From Treponema sp. (GTDB lineage Bacteria > Spirochaetota > Spirochaetia > Treponematales > Treponemataceae): a stretch of DNA of 64,000 nucleotides. The notes beneath the pieces were generated by a model. It was not told where the DNA came from. It was given only the letters and a program-made list of their open reading frames with translations, and did no database searches. The stretch spans positions 1 to 64,000 of the forward strand of contig JAGAZB010000046.1 in NCBI GenBank assembly GCA_017940255.1, written 5' to 3'. The first letter of the stretch is position 1, and each line of letters starts with the position of its first letter. A program made the translations under genes and the position numbers. This document shows positions 1 through 7,434 of this stretch, piece by piece.

Positions 1-1279
1 CCGTACCCGTGGAGCCGCAGCCGCTCGCGGCAGCATTACGCGCCGGACCACCCCCCAGCATCCCGAGCGTTTGCAGCAAGGTGCAACTGCTCCGCCAGGC
101 CGCAGCGGTCGGCGAATCCAGCCAGTCTATACCGTCGGCAGAATAAACACCGCGTTCGCTGCATTCCAGAACAAGAGGCACCAGGTCGGTACGCAAGATT
201 TCGGGAGGGAGAGTCTTCACGCGCGGGTCCGTTTGTGCCCACATTCGGATACATGTTCCGGGCGCAAGGCGGCCGGCTCGACCTGCGCGCTGTTCTGCCG
301 AAAACTCGCTCTCTGGCTCTGTCGTGAGTTTTTCCATGCCGGTGTTCAGGTCGAGCCGGTTCACGCGGGCAAGGCCGGAATCTATAACACAGGTTACGCC
401 GGGCACTGTAAGAGATGTTTCTGCAATTGCAGAAGAAAGAATTACACGGCGTTTCCCGGAAGTAATCACTTTTTTCTGCTCTTCCAAAGAAATACTCGAA
501 TGAAGTACACAAATTTCAATATCACTTTCTGGTCCAAAATCACCACTTTCTAAAAGAGTTTCCTGTGCCTTGCGTATATCAGAAATTCCAGGAAGAAAAA
601 CAAGTATATTCTGCTGCCCTTTAGCAGCTCCGTCTGTTATGCGGATAGCCTGATAAACTGCCGAAAGCAGACTTTTTTCAGGTTCATAAATCATTTTTAC
701 CGGAAACTGCCGGCCGGGTATTTTCATCACAGGTACATCAAAAAGATATTTTTGCAGACGGGCTGTTTCTATCGTTGCAGACATTACAATCACATATAAA
801 TCATCACGCAACTGCATGGCTTCTTTTAAAAAAGCAAGTGCCATATCAGTATTCACAGACCGCTCGTGAAATTCATCAAGAACTACCAGATTATAACCTT
901 CCAAAGACGGATCTTCCTGTAATTGTCGTACCAAAATTGCTTCGGTTACCACTTCCATGCGGGTTTGCTCTGTTATATGCGATTCAAGATGGATTTTATA
1001 ACCAATTGTATTCTTTCCCCCGGCAGCTTCGTATAAATCAGAAAGACGATTTGCCACACCCAGAACGGCCAAACGGCGTGGCTCTGTGATAATCATCCTG
1101 CCTTCAAATTCTTCTAAAAGGGCAAGTGGCAAAACTGTAGATTTTCCGGCAGCAGTTTCCGCGGTTAATATTAAAAAATGTGAGGGAGAGTCCTTAAGAG
1201 TTTTACAAATATCATCAAGATAAGGTGTGATAGGAAAATCTTTAATTTTTTCCAGGATTTCACTTTTCATACTGCTCAT
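1..1279 (-). CDS. hrpB: HrpB-type DEAH-box ATP-dependent helicase, C-terminus cut by window edge
   Basis: Superfamily 2 helicase of the HrpB/DEAH group, which couples NTP hydrolysis to RNA remodelling. About 426 residues are visible. They hold a Walker A motif TAETAAGKST (residues 39-48), the HrpB-typical DEFH box (135-138), the SAT motif, VFLPGISDI, AETSLTVPGV and QRAGRAGRL, in the expected order. The start ATG overlaps the TGA of the upstream DUF763 gene by four bases (ATGA), so the two are probably co-translated. The reading frame runs off the window at position 1, so the HrpB C-terminal domain cannot be judged. G+C rises steeply toward the window edge (75 percent in positions 1-60, 25 percent in 1201-1260) with the frame unbroken. 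Family assignment is firm; the RNA substrate is unknown. Confidence 0.9.
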   Translation of the reverse strand, partial: MSSMKSEILEKIKDFPITPYLDDICKTLKDSPSHFLILTAETAAGKSTVLPLALLEEFEGRMIITEPRRLAVLGVANRLSDLYEAAGGKNTIGYKIHLESHITEQTRMEVVTEAILVRQLQEDPSLEGYNLVVLDEFHERSVNTDMALAFLKEAMQLRDDLYVIVMSATIETARLQKYLFDVPVMKIPGRQFPVKMIYEPEKSLLSAVYQAIRITDGAAKGQQNILVFLPGISDIRKAQETLLESGDFGPESDIEICVLHSSISLEEQKKVITSGKRRVILSSAIAETSLTVPGVTCVIDSGLARVNRLDLNTGMEKLTTEPESEFSAEQRAGRAGRLAPGTCIRMWAQTDPRVKTLPPEILRTDLVPLVLECSERGVYSADGIDWLDSPTAAAWRSSCTLLQTLGMLGGGPARNAAASGCGSTGT

Positions 1280-2586
1280 ACACTTCTTCCATCCCATTCT
1301 TTTGAATGTTCTCTTTCATAACGTATTGCGGCATCAAAATCTACTTGAGGAGCACAATTTTTTTCAATATTCAATGCCGCAGAATGAAGTCTGTGTATAC
1401 ATTCAGATTTGTCTTTATATCCCAATTTTGATTTTTCTATGCTATCACGCAAAATTCTAATTGATTCATCGTAAATTTTAAGGGGAACCGGGAAAGGATG
1501 CCCGTCTTTTCCTCCGTGTGCAAAACTAAAGCGGGCAGGGTCTGTAAATCGGCTTGGAGTTCCATAAATCACCTCGCTTACCAAAGCCAGCGACTGCAAA
1601 GTGCGGGGACCGAGTCCTGGTGTAAGCATAAGGCTTTCAAAATCCTTTGGCTGAGAATTATAAGCTGTTGCCAGTACGCCACCAAGTCGTTTTAAATCAA
1701 CATCCTGTGCCTGCACATCATGATGAGCAGGCATTATAATATGACGGGCACCTTCCTGTGTAAATTCTGGAATGCTTGGAGTTTTGTCTGCAATCTCTGG
1801 AAAAAGTTCCTGCTGTACCGGAGATTTTTGATTTGATGAAGAAACTTTTCCACCCTGCATTAAAATCATTTCGCTTGAAGGGCTTCCAATCTGCACAATC
1901 TCTTTAAGCATACGCTCTGGTTCTTCTCGGCTCATTTCCAGAATGTTTCCTCTGGCTTCACGTGCCTGTGTATCTGTCAGATTCAGAATCTTTCCACGAT
2001 TGTCACCCACAACGGCTGTATGTGGTTCTTCCACAAAAGAGCGCAAATTACTTGAACACCAGTGATACCTTCGTGCTTTTCGCTCCAGAGTGTTCATTCC
2101 CTGCTGAACAACTGCCCAGTTTCCACTGCGGGTTAAAATAAAATTATGCTGATAAAGCTGAAAACCATCCTGCACTGCATTGTTATCCACTTTTGCAACC
2201 AGCTTGCTGTTACGCACCAGCTCATCACCATTCATTCCTTCGCGGCCGGCAATTTCCAGCAGCTCATCTGGAGTCATGCGGGAATATTTTCCCCGGCCAC
2301 CGCAAACATAAATGCCAAGTTCTTTTGCCCTGGGATTCAGTCCGCGTTTCAAAGCATACATTACACTGGTTGTGATTCCCGAACTATGCCAATCCATCCC
2401 CATGACAGCCCCAAAAGACTGAAACCAGAGCGGGTCGCTCAGGCGCGTAAGAACTTCATCCGGCCCAAAGTTTTCCACCAGCGACTCTGTAATCAGTGTG
2501 CCCAAAACCATCATTCTGTCTGCCAGCCACTTAGGCACAGTTCCGCTATGAAGAGGAAGATCTGCATGTCCACTATTTCGAATCAT
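1276..2586 (-). CDS. DUF763 family protein (436 aa)
   Basis: Full-length DUF763 (COG1415) protein. Its opening, RNSGHADLPLHSGTVPKWL, and the central GMDWHSSGITTSV block are characteristic. A helix-hairpin-helix-like stretch, LTPGLGPRTLQSLALV, lies near residue 320 and suggests contact with DNA, but the biochemical role of the family is not established. The start codon has no Shine-Dalgarno sequence; a TATAAT hexamer on the minus strand ends seven bases before the ATG, so the transcript is probably leaderless. The gene overlaps hrpB by four bases, suggesting a joint role in nucleic-acid metabolism (inference). Confidence 0.85.
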   Translation of the reverse strand: MIRNSGHADLPLHSGTVPKWLADRMMVLGTLITESLVENFGPDEVLTRLSDPLWFQSFGAVMGMDWHSSGITTSVMYALKRGLNPRAKELGIYVCGGRGKYSRMTPDELLEIAGREGMNGDELVRNSKLVAKVDNNAVQDGFQLYQHNFILTRSGNWAVVQQGMNTLERKARRYHWCSSNLRSFVEEPHTAVVGDNRGKILNLTDTQAREARGNILEMSREEPERMLKEIVQIGSPSSEMILMQGGKVSSSNQKSPVQQELFPEIADKTPSIPEFTQEGARHIIMPAHHDVQAQDVDLKRLGGVLATAYNSQPKDFESLMLTPGLGPRTLQSLALVSEVIYGTPSRFTDPARFSFAHGGKDGHPFPVPLKIYDESIRILRDSIEKSKLGYKDKSECIHRLHSAALNIEKNCAPQVDFDAAIRYEREHSKEWDGRSV

Positions 2587-2593
2587 TGTTTTG

Positions 2594-2599
2594 ATTATA
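2594..2599 (-). promoter_or_regulatory. -10 hexamer of DUF763-hrpB operon (leaderless type)
   Basis: TATAAT on the minus strand, seven bases before the ATG at 2586, with no Shine-Dalgarno between them. Transcription would begin at or next to the start codon. The -35 region is poor. Confidence 0.5.
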
Positions 2600-2623
2600 A
2601 CATATCTCTCTATTTTTGTAGCC

Positions 2624-2653
2624 TTGTCTGAGCAAGAAGGAATCCGCTATAAT
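2624..2653 (+). promoter_or_regulatory. Promoter of the 140-aa hypothetical gene
   Basis: TTGTCT (2624-2629), an 18-base spacer and TATAAT (2648-2653) on the plus strand. This predicts a leader of about 50 bases before the ATG at 2714, and is divergent from the DUF763 promoter. Confidence 0.5.
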
Positions 2654-2713
2654 TAAATAATGCTTTGCCGCAACTTGGTAAAGGAATTTTAGAAAGAATT
2701 AAGCGGGAATAAA

Positions 2714-3136
2714 ATGGATAAAAAAATTAGTATCATCGACAAGGAAGAAGCATACTCTTACGACGAAATTTCATTTTTGGAAGAAAACATCCTTCCTTTT
2801 GTGGCAGAAACGCAAAAAACTTCACTTTCCGGGCTTCTGAACAATCTGAAAGAAAGTATTGTAAATCATCAGGATTCTATGGCCGTTTTTTTTATGCCAC
2901 AGGAAACTTTCGAAGTTTTTGCCATGCTTCAAGGCGATAATTCCATTTGTAATATCCATAATGAAGATATCGCAGCTTTATGCCTTGCTTTTAATTCTGT
3001 GAATGATTCAGCCCGTAATGATTTGTACAATCACCTGCAAAAAAAGGTCAAAATTCTGAATGATTATTTACAACAGGGCCATAACGTAATGCCAACCGCC
3101 ATCCAGGCGGATAATTTCTCTGTGATGGAAATCTAA
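2714..3136 (+). CDS. Hypothetical protein, 140 aa, acidic
   Basis: Not recognised. The protein is small, acidic and apparently soluble, with no signal peptide or membrane segment and probably mostly helical; one stretch near residues 58-64 is rich in Phe and Met. It begins MDKKISIIDKEEAYSYDEI. Codon use matches its neighbours and a promoter is visible upstream, so it is probably a real gene. The Shine-Dalgarno (GCGGGA) is weak. It converges with the glutathione peroxidase gene 25 bases downstream, and its stop codon sits in the loop of a hairpin that may terminate both. Confidence 0.6.
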   Translation: MDKKISIIDKEEAYSYDEISFLEENILPFVAETQKTSLSGLLNNLKESIVNHQDSMAVFFMPQETFEVFAMLQGDNSICNIHNEDIAALCLAFNSVNDSARNDLYNHLQKKVKILNDYLQQGHNVMPTAIQADNFSVMEI

Positions 3137-3150
3137 AACTCATCACAGAG
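3118..3150. terminator. Hairpin between converging genes
   Basis: Perfect 10-base inverted repeat CTCTGTGATG (3118-3127) and CATCACAGAG (3141-3150) with a 13-base loop containing the stop codon of the 140-aa gene. There is no strong T-tract on either side, so termination is plausible but weak. Confidence 0.4.
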
Positions 3151-3161
3151 GCACTTTTAAA

Positions 3162-3701
3162 CTAAAGTAATGCTTTAATACATTCTTCAACCTTAGTCAT
3201 ATCAGCAGTTGGTTCAAAACGAGCCACTACATTTCCGCTTCGGTCAATAATGAATTTTGTGAAGTTCCATTTAATGTCAGATTTTTTTGCCCAGTCTGGA
3301 TCTGCTGCAGCAAACATCTTTTCCAGAACATCCTTAAATTCGTGCTCTTCAAATCCTTCAAAGCCTTTCTGAGCTTTCAGGTAAGTGTAAAGAGGAAGTT
3401 CATTTGGACCATTTACATCAGACTTTTTCATCTGAGGGAAGGTTGTATTAAAATGCATTGTACAGAATTCATGAATTTCTTCATCTGAACCAGGTGCCTG
3501 ACCGCCAAACTGATTACATGGAATATCCAGAATCTCAAGTCCTTTTTCGTGATAGTCTTTGTACAACTGTTCAATTGGTGCATACTGAGGTGTAAAACCA
3601 CATCCTGTTGCTGTATTTACTACAAGAATTACCTTTCCTTTGTATTCAGAAAGCTTTAAAGTTTCGCCATTTCCTTTTGTTACTTCGTAATCGTATATCA
3701 T
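3162..3701 (-). CDS. Glutathione peroxidase family protein, cysteine type (thiol peroxidase)
   Basis: Reduces hydroperoxides in the cytoplasm. The full-length 179-aa GPx fold has the peroxidatic Cys34 in ATGCGFTPQY, the catalytic Gln in CNQFGGQ (residues 62-68) and Trp145-Asn146 in KWNFTKF. Cys80 in EFCTMHF sits where thioredoxin-dependent two-cysteine GPx enzymes carry their resolving cysteine, so the reductant is more likely thioredoxin than glutathione (inference). A cysteine codon, not TGA for selenocysteine, is at the active site. A good ribosome-binding site (AGGAAGG) precedes the ATG, and the gene follows the flavodoxin gene by ten bases, making a two-gene redox operon. Confidence 0.9.
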   Translation of the reverse strand: MIYDYEVTKGNGETLKLSEYKGKVILVVNTATGCGFTPQYAPIEQLYKDYHEKGLEILDIPCNQFGGQAPGSDEEIHEFCTMHFNTTFPQMKKSDVNGPNELPLYTYLKAQKGFEGFEEHEFKDVLEKMFAAADPDWAKKSDIKWNFTKFIIDRSGNVVARFEPTADMTKVEECIKALL

Positions 3702-3711
3702 TGTGACCTTC

Positions 3712-4119
3712 CTATTTATATTGCTTTACAAACTCAACAATTGCCTTAATATCATCTTCGTTTGGTCTGCCCTTATGCATACCTTTGAATTCCCCCTTAC
3801 AGTGGAATTCTTTTTCGTCCATTGCAACGCCAACCTTAGAAGCTTCCGCCTTAATTTTCTTATAAGTAGAGTTAAGAAGAGCCGCAGAACCAAAGTTTAC
3901 AATCTTTCCAACCTTATCCTTAGAAAGTCCAGCAACAAAAGCACGAACCTCTGGATCAATATTAAAGGCATAATAAGAATTGCCCAAAAACAAAATATCA
4001 ACAGGTTCAGTAATTGGCTGAGAAATTGGAAGAGCTTCTACTCCAAGTTCCTGTGCTACAGCATCTGCAAGACGCTTAGTGTTTCCTGTTTTAGTATAAT
4101 ATCTAACAGCGAATTTCAT
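3712..4119 (-). CDS. Flavodoxin-like FMN-binding protein (135 aa)
   Basis: Small electron-transfer protein of the flavodoxin fold. The phosphate-binding loop TKTGNTKRLA (residues 9-18) binds FMN phosphate, and the strand-turn VDILFLGNSYYAF fits the isoalloxazine-contact region. At 135 aa it is shorter than classical flavodoxins and resembles the single-domain flavodoxin-like group. The start has a strong ribosome-binding site (GGAGGAA). It is the first gene of the operon with the glutathione peroxidase. Its promoter carries an inverted repeat matching the one before the divergent ABC operon, so both are probably controlled by the GntR regulator at 5926. Confidence 0.85.
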   Translation of the reverse strand: MKFAVRYYTKTGNTKRLADAVAQELGVEALPISQPITEPVDILFLGNSYYAFNIDPEVRAFVAGLSKDKVGKIVNFGSAALLNSTYKKIKAEASKVGVAMDEKEFHCKGEFKGMHKGRPNEDDIKAIVEFVKQYK

Positions 4120-4153
4120 CTAATTCCTCCATTTACATACATTGTGTACGCTT

Positions 4154-4187
4154 ATATTGTGTACAATCTGAATATAATACACAATAT
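4154..4187. promoter_or_regulatory. Operator-like inverted repeat, flavodoxin side
   Basis: ATATTGTGTA (4154-4163) and TACACAATAT (4178-4187) form a perfect 10-base inverted repeat around 14 bases. They bracket the -10 box of the flavodoxin promoter. The TTGTGTA/TACACAA half-site also occurs before the ABC operon. Confidence 0.65.
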
Positions 4188-4199
4188 ATTTCTTGTCAA
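4171..4199 (-). promoter_or_regulatory. Promoter of flavodoxin-peroxidase operon
   Basis: On the minus strand TTGACA (4194-4199), a 17-base spacer and TATATT (4171-4176): a near-consensus housekeeping promoter. One arm of the operator lies inside the spacer. Confidence 0.75.
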
Positions 4200-4235
4200 G
4201 TTTTTCATCATAAAGTTTCTGTTTAATATATTTTC

Positions 4236-4262
4236 TTGACAAATGACTAATGCCGTTATATT
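4236..4262 (+). promoter_or_regulatory. Promoter of ABC-GntR operon
   Basis: TTGACA at 4236-4241 and TATATT at 4257-4262, 15 bases apart; a shifted -10 at 4259-4264 would give 17. The operator overlaps the -10 box and initial transcribed region. Confidence 0.6.
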
Positions 4263-4283
4263 GTGTATATACAATATACACAA
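4261..4283. promoter_or_regulatory. Operator-like inverted repeat, ABC operon side
   Basis: TTGTGTATA (4261-4269) and TATACACAA (4275-4283), perfect 9-base arms around 5 bases. Its position across the -10 and start region is that of a repressor site. The likely ligand-responsive repressor is the YtrA-type GntR protein at the end of the operon. Confidence 0.7.
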
Positions 4284-4309
4284 GTCTTGGAAATGCCAGG
4301 AGAAACTAT

Positions 4310-5158
4310 ATGAACTTAATTGAAGTAAAGGGACTATGCAAAAACTTTGACTCCTTCAAATTGCAGGATGTGAGTTTTTCTTTAGAAGAAGGGTATATTA
4401 TGGGTTTTATCGGCCGCAATGGAGCAGGAAAATCAACAACTCTTAAATCTATGCTTAACCTTATGAAAAACGATGGTGGAGAAATCAAACTATGTGGTTT
4501 TTCAATGCCTAAGGATGAAATAGAAATCAAAAATCAGGTTGGCTATGTTTTTGGCGGCGTTGATTTTTATCCTGAAGCAAAAATTGCAAGAATTACAGAT
4601 GTGACCAAAACTTTTTACCGTGAATGGAACAATCAGCTTTATAAAGAACTCTGTGACCGTTTTGAAATCGATCAGAATAAAAAATTCAAACAGCTTTCTG
4701 CCGGAATGAAGGTAAAGTATTCGCTCGCAGTTGCAATGAGTCATAATCCAAAGCTTTTAATTCTTGATGAACCAACCAGCGGACTAGACCCAGCTGCCCG
4801 CGACGACCTTGTTCTTCTTTTCCAGGAATTCATAGAAGACGGCGCTCATTCTATTTTATTTTCAACTCATATCACCAGTGACCTTGAAAAATGTGCCGAC
4901 TACGTTACTTACATTAAGCAAGGCAAGATACTTGCAAGTACCGACCGCGATTCCTTCCGCCTAAGTTATATCAATGTTTCAGGAAAGAAGGAGCAGCTCA
5001 ATTCAGAAAACGAAGGAAAAATAATCGGACTACACACTCATCAGCTTGGCTTTGAAGGCCTTATGAAAACTGATGATAAAGCACTAGCTCAGGCAGCCGG
5101 TTTTGAAATTTCAGAACCAACTCTGGAAGATATCATGATTCACGTAGAACGCAGATAA
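4310..5158 (+). CDS. ABC transporter ATP-binding protein (YtrB type)
   Basis: Nucleotide-binding subunit of an ABC-2 exporter, 282 aa. Walker A is GRNGAGKST (residues 35-43), the signature is LSAGM, a variant common in this subfamily, and Walker B is LLILDEPTSGLD, followed by the switch histidine in FSTHI. The frame is open from an upstream ATG at 4250, but AGGAG directly precedes the ATG at 4310, the protein aligns from there, and 4250 lies inside the promoter. The gene is first in an operon with a permease and a GntR regulator, an arrangement like Bacillus ytrA operons. The substrate is unknown; such systems often respond to envelope stress or cell-wall antibiotics. Confidence 0.9.
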   Translation: MNLIEVKGLCKNFDSFKLQDVSFSLEEGYIMGFIGRNGAGKSTTLKSMLNLMKNDGGEIKLCGFSMPKDEIEIKNQVGYVFGGVDFYPEAKIARITDVTKTFYREWNNQLYKELCDRFEIDQNKKFKQLSAGMKVKYSLAVAMSHNPKLLILDEPTSGLDPAARDDLVLLFQEFIEDGAHSILFSTHITSDLEKCADYVTYIKQGKILASTDRDSFRLSYINVSGKKEQLNSENEGKIIGLHTHQLGFEGLMKTDDKALAQAAGFEISEPTLEDIMIHVERR

Positions 5159-5199
5159 TTAATCGTATTTAAGGGTGCTTCAAAGGAGGATAAACCACT

Positions 5200-5916
5200 A
5201 TGAAATCACAGACATTAAACCTTTTGAAAAAAGAATTATATCTAGGAAACAGTATACAAACTTTAATTTGGGTAATCTGCTGTTTGGGAATGTTTTTTAT
5301 CCCATCTTATCCAATGTATGTAGGTCCATTTTACATAACTCTTGGCATTATGATGACCTTTGCACTAAACCAGTCTTCACACGATATTCTCTACACCGTG
5401 CTTCTTCCGGTACGCAAAATTGATGTTGTAAAAGCCCGCTTCCTCTACTGCGGCCTGCTGGAATGTTTTGCTTTCCTTTCAGCTTTGCTTGCCCTCTTAA
5501 TCCGCACTCTAGTAAAATTTCCTCAGAACGAAGCTGGAATAAACCTTACATTCGCATATTTTGGCCTGCAACTTCTCATTTTTGCAATTTTTAACCTTAT
5601 TTTTCTGGGAAACGTTTACAAAGACCCGCTTAAACCAGGCCTTAAATATCTTTTAGCAGCTTTTATATATTTTCTTATTTATGCACTTTGCGAATTCCCG
5701 GTTTGGGCCTATTATTCAATGCGCACCCGCCTTGCAGAAGGAGAAATTACACAACTTCCTTCATTCGCAGAATTTGGCCGAACACTCACCAGCAACGCCT
5801 CTTCAGATTTCCCAAAACAACTGATTGTTCTGCTTGCCGGAATCCTTATTTATATTGTAACATGGTTCGTTACTTTCCGCCGTGCAGCCCGCCAGTTCGA
5901 AAAGTACGATTTATAA
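5200..5916 (+). CDS. ABC-2 type permease, 238 aa membrane protein
   Basis: Membrane partner of the preceding ATPase. About six hydrophobic segments are visible, starting at LIWVICCLGMFFI (near residue 22) and ending at IVLLAGILIYIVTWFV (near 208). The motif PVRKIDVVKARFLY after the second segment is the coupling-loop type seen in small ABC-2 permeases, where a transmembrane exporter contacts its ATPase. The start is set by a strong ribosome-binding site (AAAGGAGG). The gene follows the ATPase by 41 bases and precedes the regulator by nine. Confidence 0.85.
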   Translation: MKSQTLNLLKKELYLGNSIQTLIWVICCLGMFFIPSYPMYVGPFYITLGIMMTFALNQSSHDILYTVLLPVRKIDVVKARFLYCGLLECFAFLSALLALLIRTLVKFPQNEAGINLTFAYFGLQLLIFAIFNLIFLGNVYKDPLKPGLKYLLAAFIYFLIYALCEFPVWAYYSMRTRLAEGEITQLPSFAEFGRTLTSNASSDFPKQLIVLLAGILIYIVTWFVTFRRAARQFEKYDL

Positions 5917-5925
5917 GCAATTAAT

Positions 5926-6303
5926 ATGGATATAGTGTTATCTCAAAAATCAGATAAACCAATTTATACTCAGATTTACGAGCAGATCGCCGCTCAGATA
6001 ATGAACGGCGAAATTTCTGCCGGAGAAAAGCTTCCCCCAATCCGCACAGTCGCCGTAAATCTGCGCATCAGCGTAATCCCGGTAAAACAAGCCTGGGAAC
6101 AGCTGGAGCGCGAAGGTTTTATTTCCACAGCTGCAGGCCGCGGAACCTTTGTAAACGAACTTCAACATCATGAAATAAAAAACAAACGTTCCGATGCTGC
6201 CGAAAACCTTCTTTCCCGCGACATTGCCGCCTGCCGTGAAATGGGCCTATCCCTCTCAGAAATCCTGGAAATGGTTCAGAAAATCTACTCGAATATTACT
6301 TAA
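5926..6303 (+). CDS. GntR family regulator, YtrA subfamily
   Basis: Transcriptional repressor, 125 aa. The N-terminal winged helix-turn-helix (about residues 8-78) has the GntR pattern PIYTQIYEQIAAQI, GEKLPPIRTVAVNL and GRGTFV. The C-terminal tail is only about 45 residues, as in the YtrA subfamily, which lacks a large effector domain. It is the last gene of the ABC operon, so it is probably autoregulated through the inverted repeat at 4261-4283, and probably also represses the divergent flavodoxin-peroxidase operon through the copy at 4154-4187. No clear Shine-Dalgarno precedes the ATG; translation may be coupled to the permease gene. Confidence 0.88.
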   Translation: MDIVLSQKSDKPIYTQIYEQIAAQIMNGEISAGEKLPPIRTVAVNLRISVIPVKQAWEQLEREGFISTAAGRGTFVNELQHHEIKNKRSDAAENLLSRDIAACREMGLSLSEILEMVQKIYSNIT

Positions 6304-6370
6304 AACAAATCTATAAAAGCTTGTAATACACAATTTTATCAAAGGAATAGAAGCTATCTTTTTTATGTGA

Positions 6371-6376
6371 TATATT
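6371..6376 (+). promoter_or_regulatory. -10 hexamer of eamA-type gene (leaderless type)
   Basis: TATATT eight bases before the ATG at 6385, with no Shine-Dalgarno. If used, the mRNA starts at or beside the ATG, and an in-frame GTG at 6367 would lie outside the transcript. Confidence 0.4.
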
Positions 6377-6384
6377 TCTGCATT

Positions 6385-7341
6385 ATGATTTCAGCAAGTC
6401 AAAAAGTATGGGGCATTTTTTTAGCTGCTATTTCAATTTTTTTCTGGGGAATTACTTTTGTTTGTACAAAATATCTTTTAAATGATTTCTCTTCACTTGA
6501 AATTTTAACCTACCGTTTTATTGCCGCCTACTTGGGACTCTGGATAATTCATCCTAAATTCGAAAAAATTACCGCAAAAGACAACATATTATTTGCGCTA
6601 GCTGCACTTACAGGCGTTGTTTTTTATCAACTCTTCGAAAATATAGCCATTCATTTTACTAATGCTTCAAACGTAAGTGTAATCGTCAGCATTTGTCCAC
6701 TTTTCACCGCCGTAATTAATCAGATATTTCTAAAAGAAAAACATTTGTCTTTATGGTTCATAATTGGCTTTTTTATTTCTATCACAGGTGTTGCTCTTGT
6801 TTGCTTTAATGGAAATACAACTTTACAGTTTAATCCAAAAGGAGACTTTCTGGCCCTTCTGTCTGGCGTATTTTGGGGATTCTATTCACTCATTATTTCA
6901 ATCACAAATAAAAGAAATTACAGCCTTGTAAGTGCAACCCGCCGAATCTTCTTTTTTGCCGTTATATTTATGCTTATTCTATCTGTAATGGGATGGGGCC
7001 TTCAAAATCACTCATTAGCATCAAATAATCAGGAAAATAGTGATTTTATGCGCTCTCTTTTCTTCACATTAGATAAGAATCTAAATGTTCTTCGTTTTTC
7101 GAATCCTTGGAATATCATAAATCTGCTATTTTTAGGTGTTGTTGCAAGCGGAATCTGTTTTACAACCTGGAATAAAGCTTGCCAGATTGTGGGTACTGTA
7201 AAAGTTAGCTGTTTCATTTATCTTATTCCGGTAGTAACAATCACCTTTGCTTTCTTTGTTTTGGGTGAAGAAATCACACCTTTAGGAGCATTAGGTGCAG
7301 TCATAACAATTGCCGGCCTTTTTATAAGCGAAAAGAAATAA
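6385..7341 (+). CDS. EamA/DMT family transporter
   Basis: Inner-membrane transporter of the drug/metabolite superfamily with ten predicted transmembrane helices in two EamA repeats (about residues 8-140 and 155-315). FFWGITFVCTKYLL and VFWGFYSLIIS are the repeat signatures. The substrate cannot be read from sequence; relatives export amino acids or metabolites. The frame extends to a GTG at 6367, but the ATG at 6385 suits the family better and lies eight bases from a TATATT box. Monocistronic by position. Confidence 0.85.
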   Translation: MISASQKVWGIFLAAISIFFWGITFVCTKYLLNDFSSLEILTYRFIAAYLGLWIIHPKFEKITAKDNILFALAALTGVVFYQLFENIAIHFTNASNVSVIVSICPLFTAVINQIFLKEKHLSLWFIIGFFISITGVALVCFNGNTTLQFNPKGDFLALLSGVFWGFYSLIISITNKRNYSLVSATRRIFFFAVIFMLILSVMGWGLQNHSLASNNQENSDFMRSLFFTLDKNLNVLRFSNPWNIINLLFLGVVASGICFTTWNKACQIVGTVKVSCFIYLIPVVTITFAFFVLGEEITPLGALGAVITIAGLFISEKK

Positions 7342-7434
7342 TTTTAAAATCATTTAAGACAAGAAAAAAGTCTACTGACCACATAGGGATTTTATGTTAA
7401 AATACTTCTGAAATAAAAAATTTAGAGGTATAAA

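Noticed and set aside
36..512. Open frames of about 160 aa on both strands in the first 550 bases
   Set aside because: They are shadows produced by the high G+C of the hrpB end; the hrpB frame carries clear helicase motifs through the same bases.
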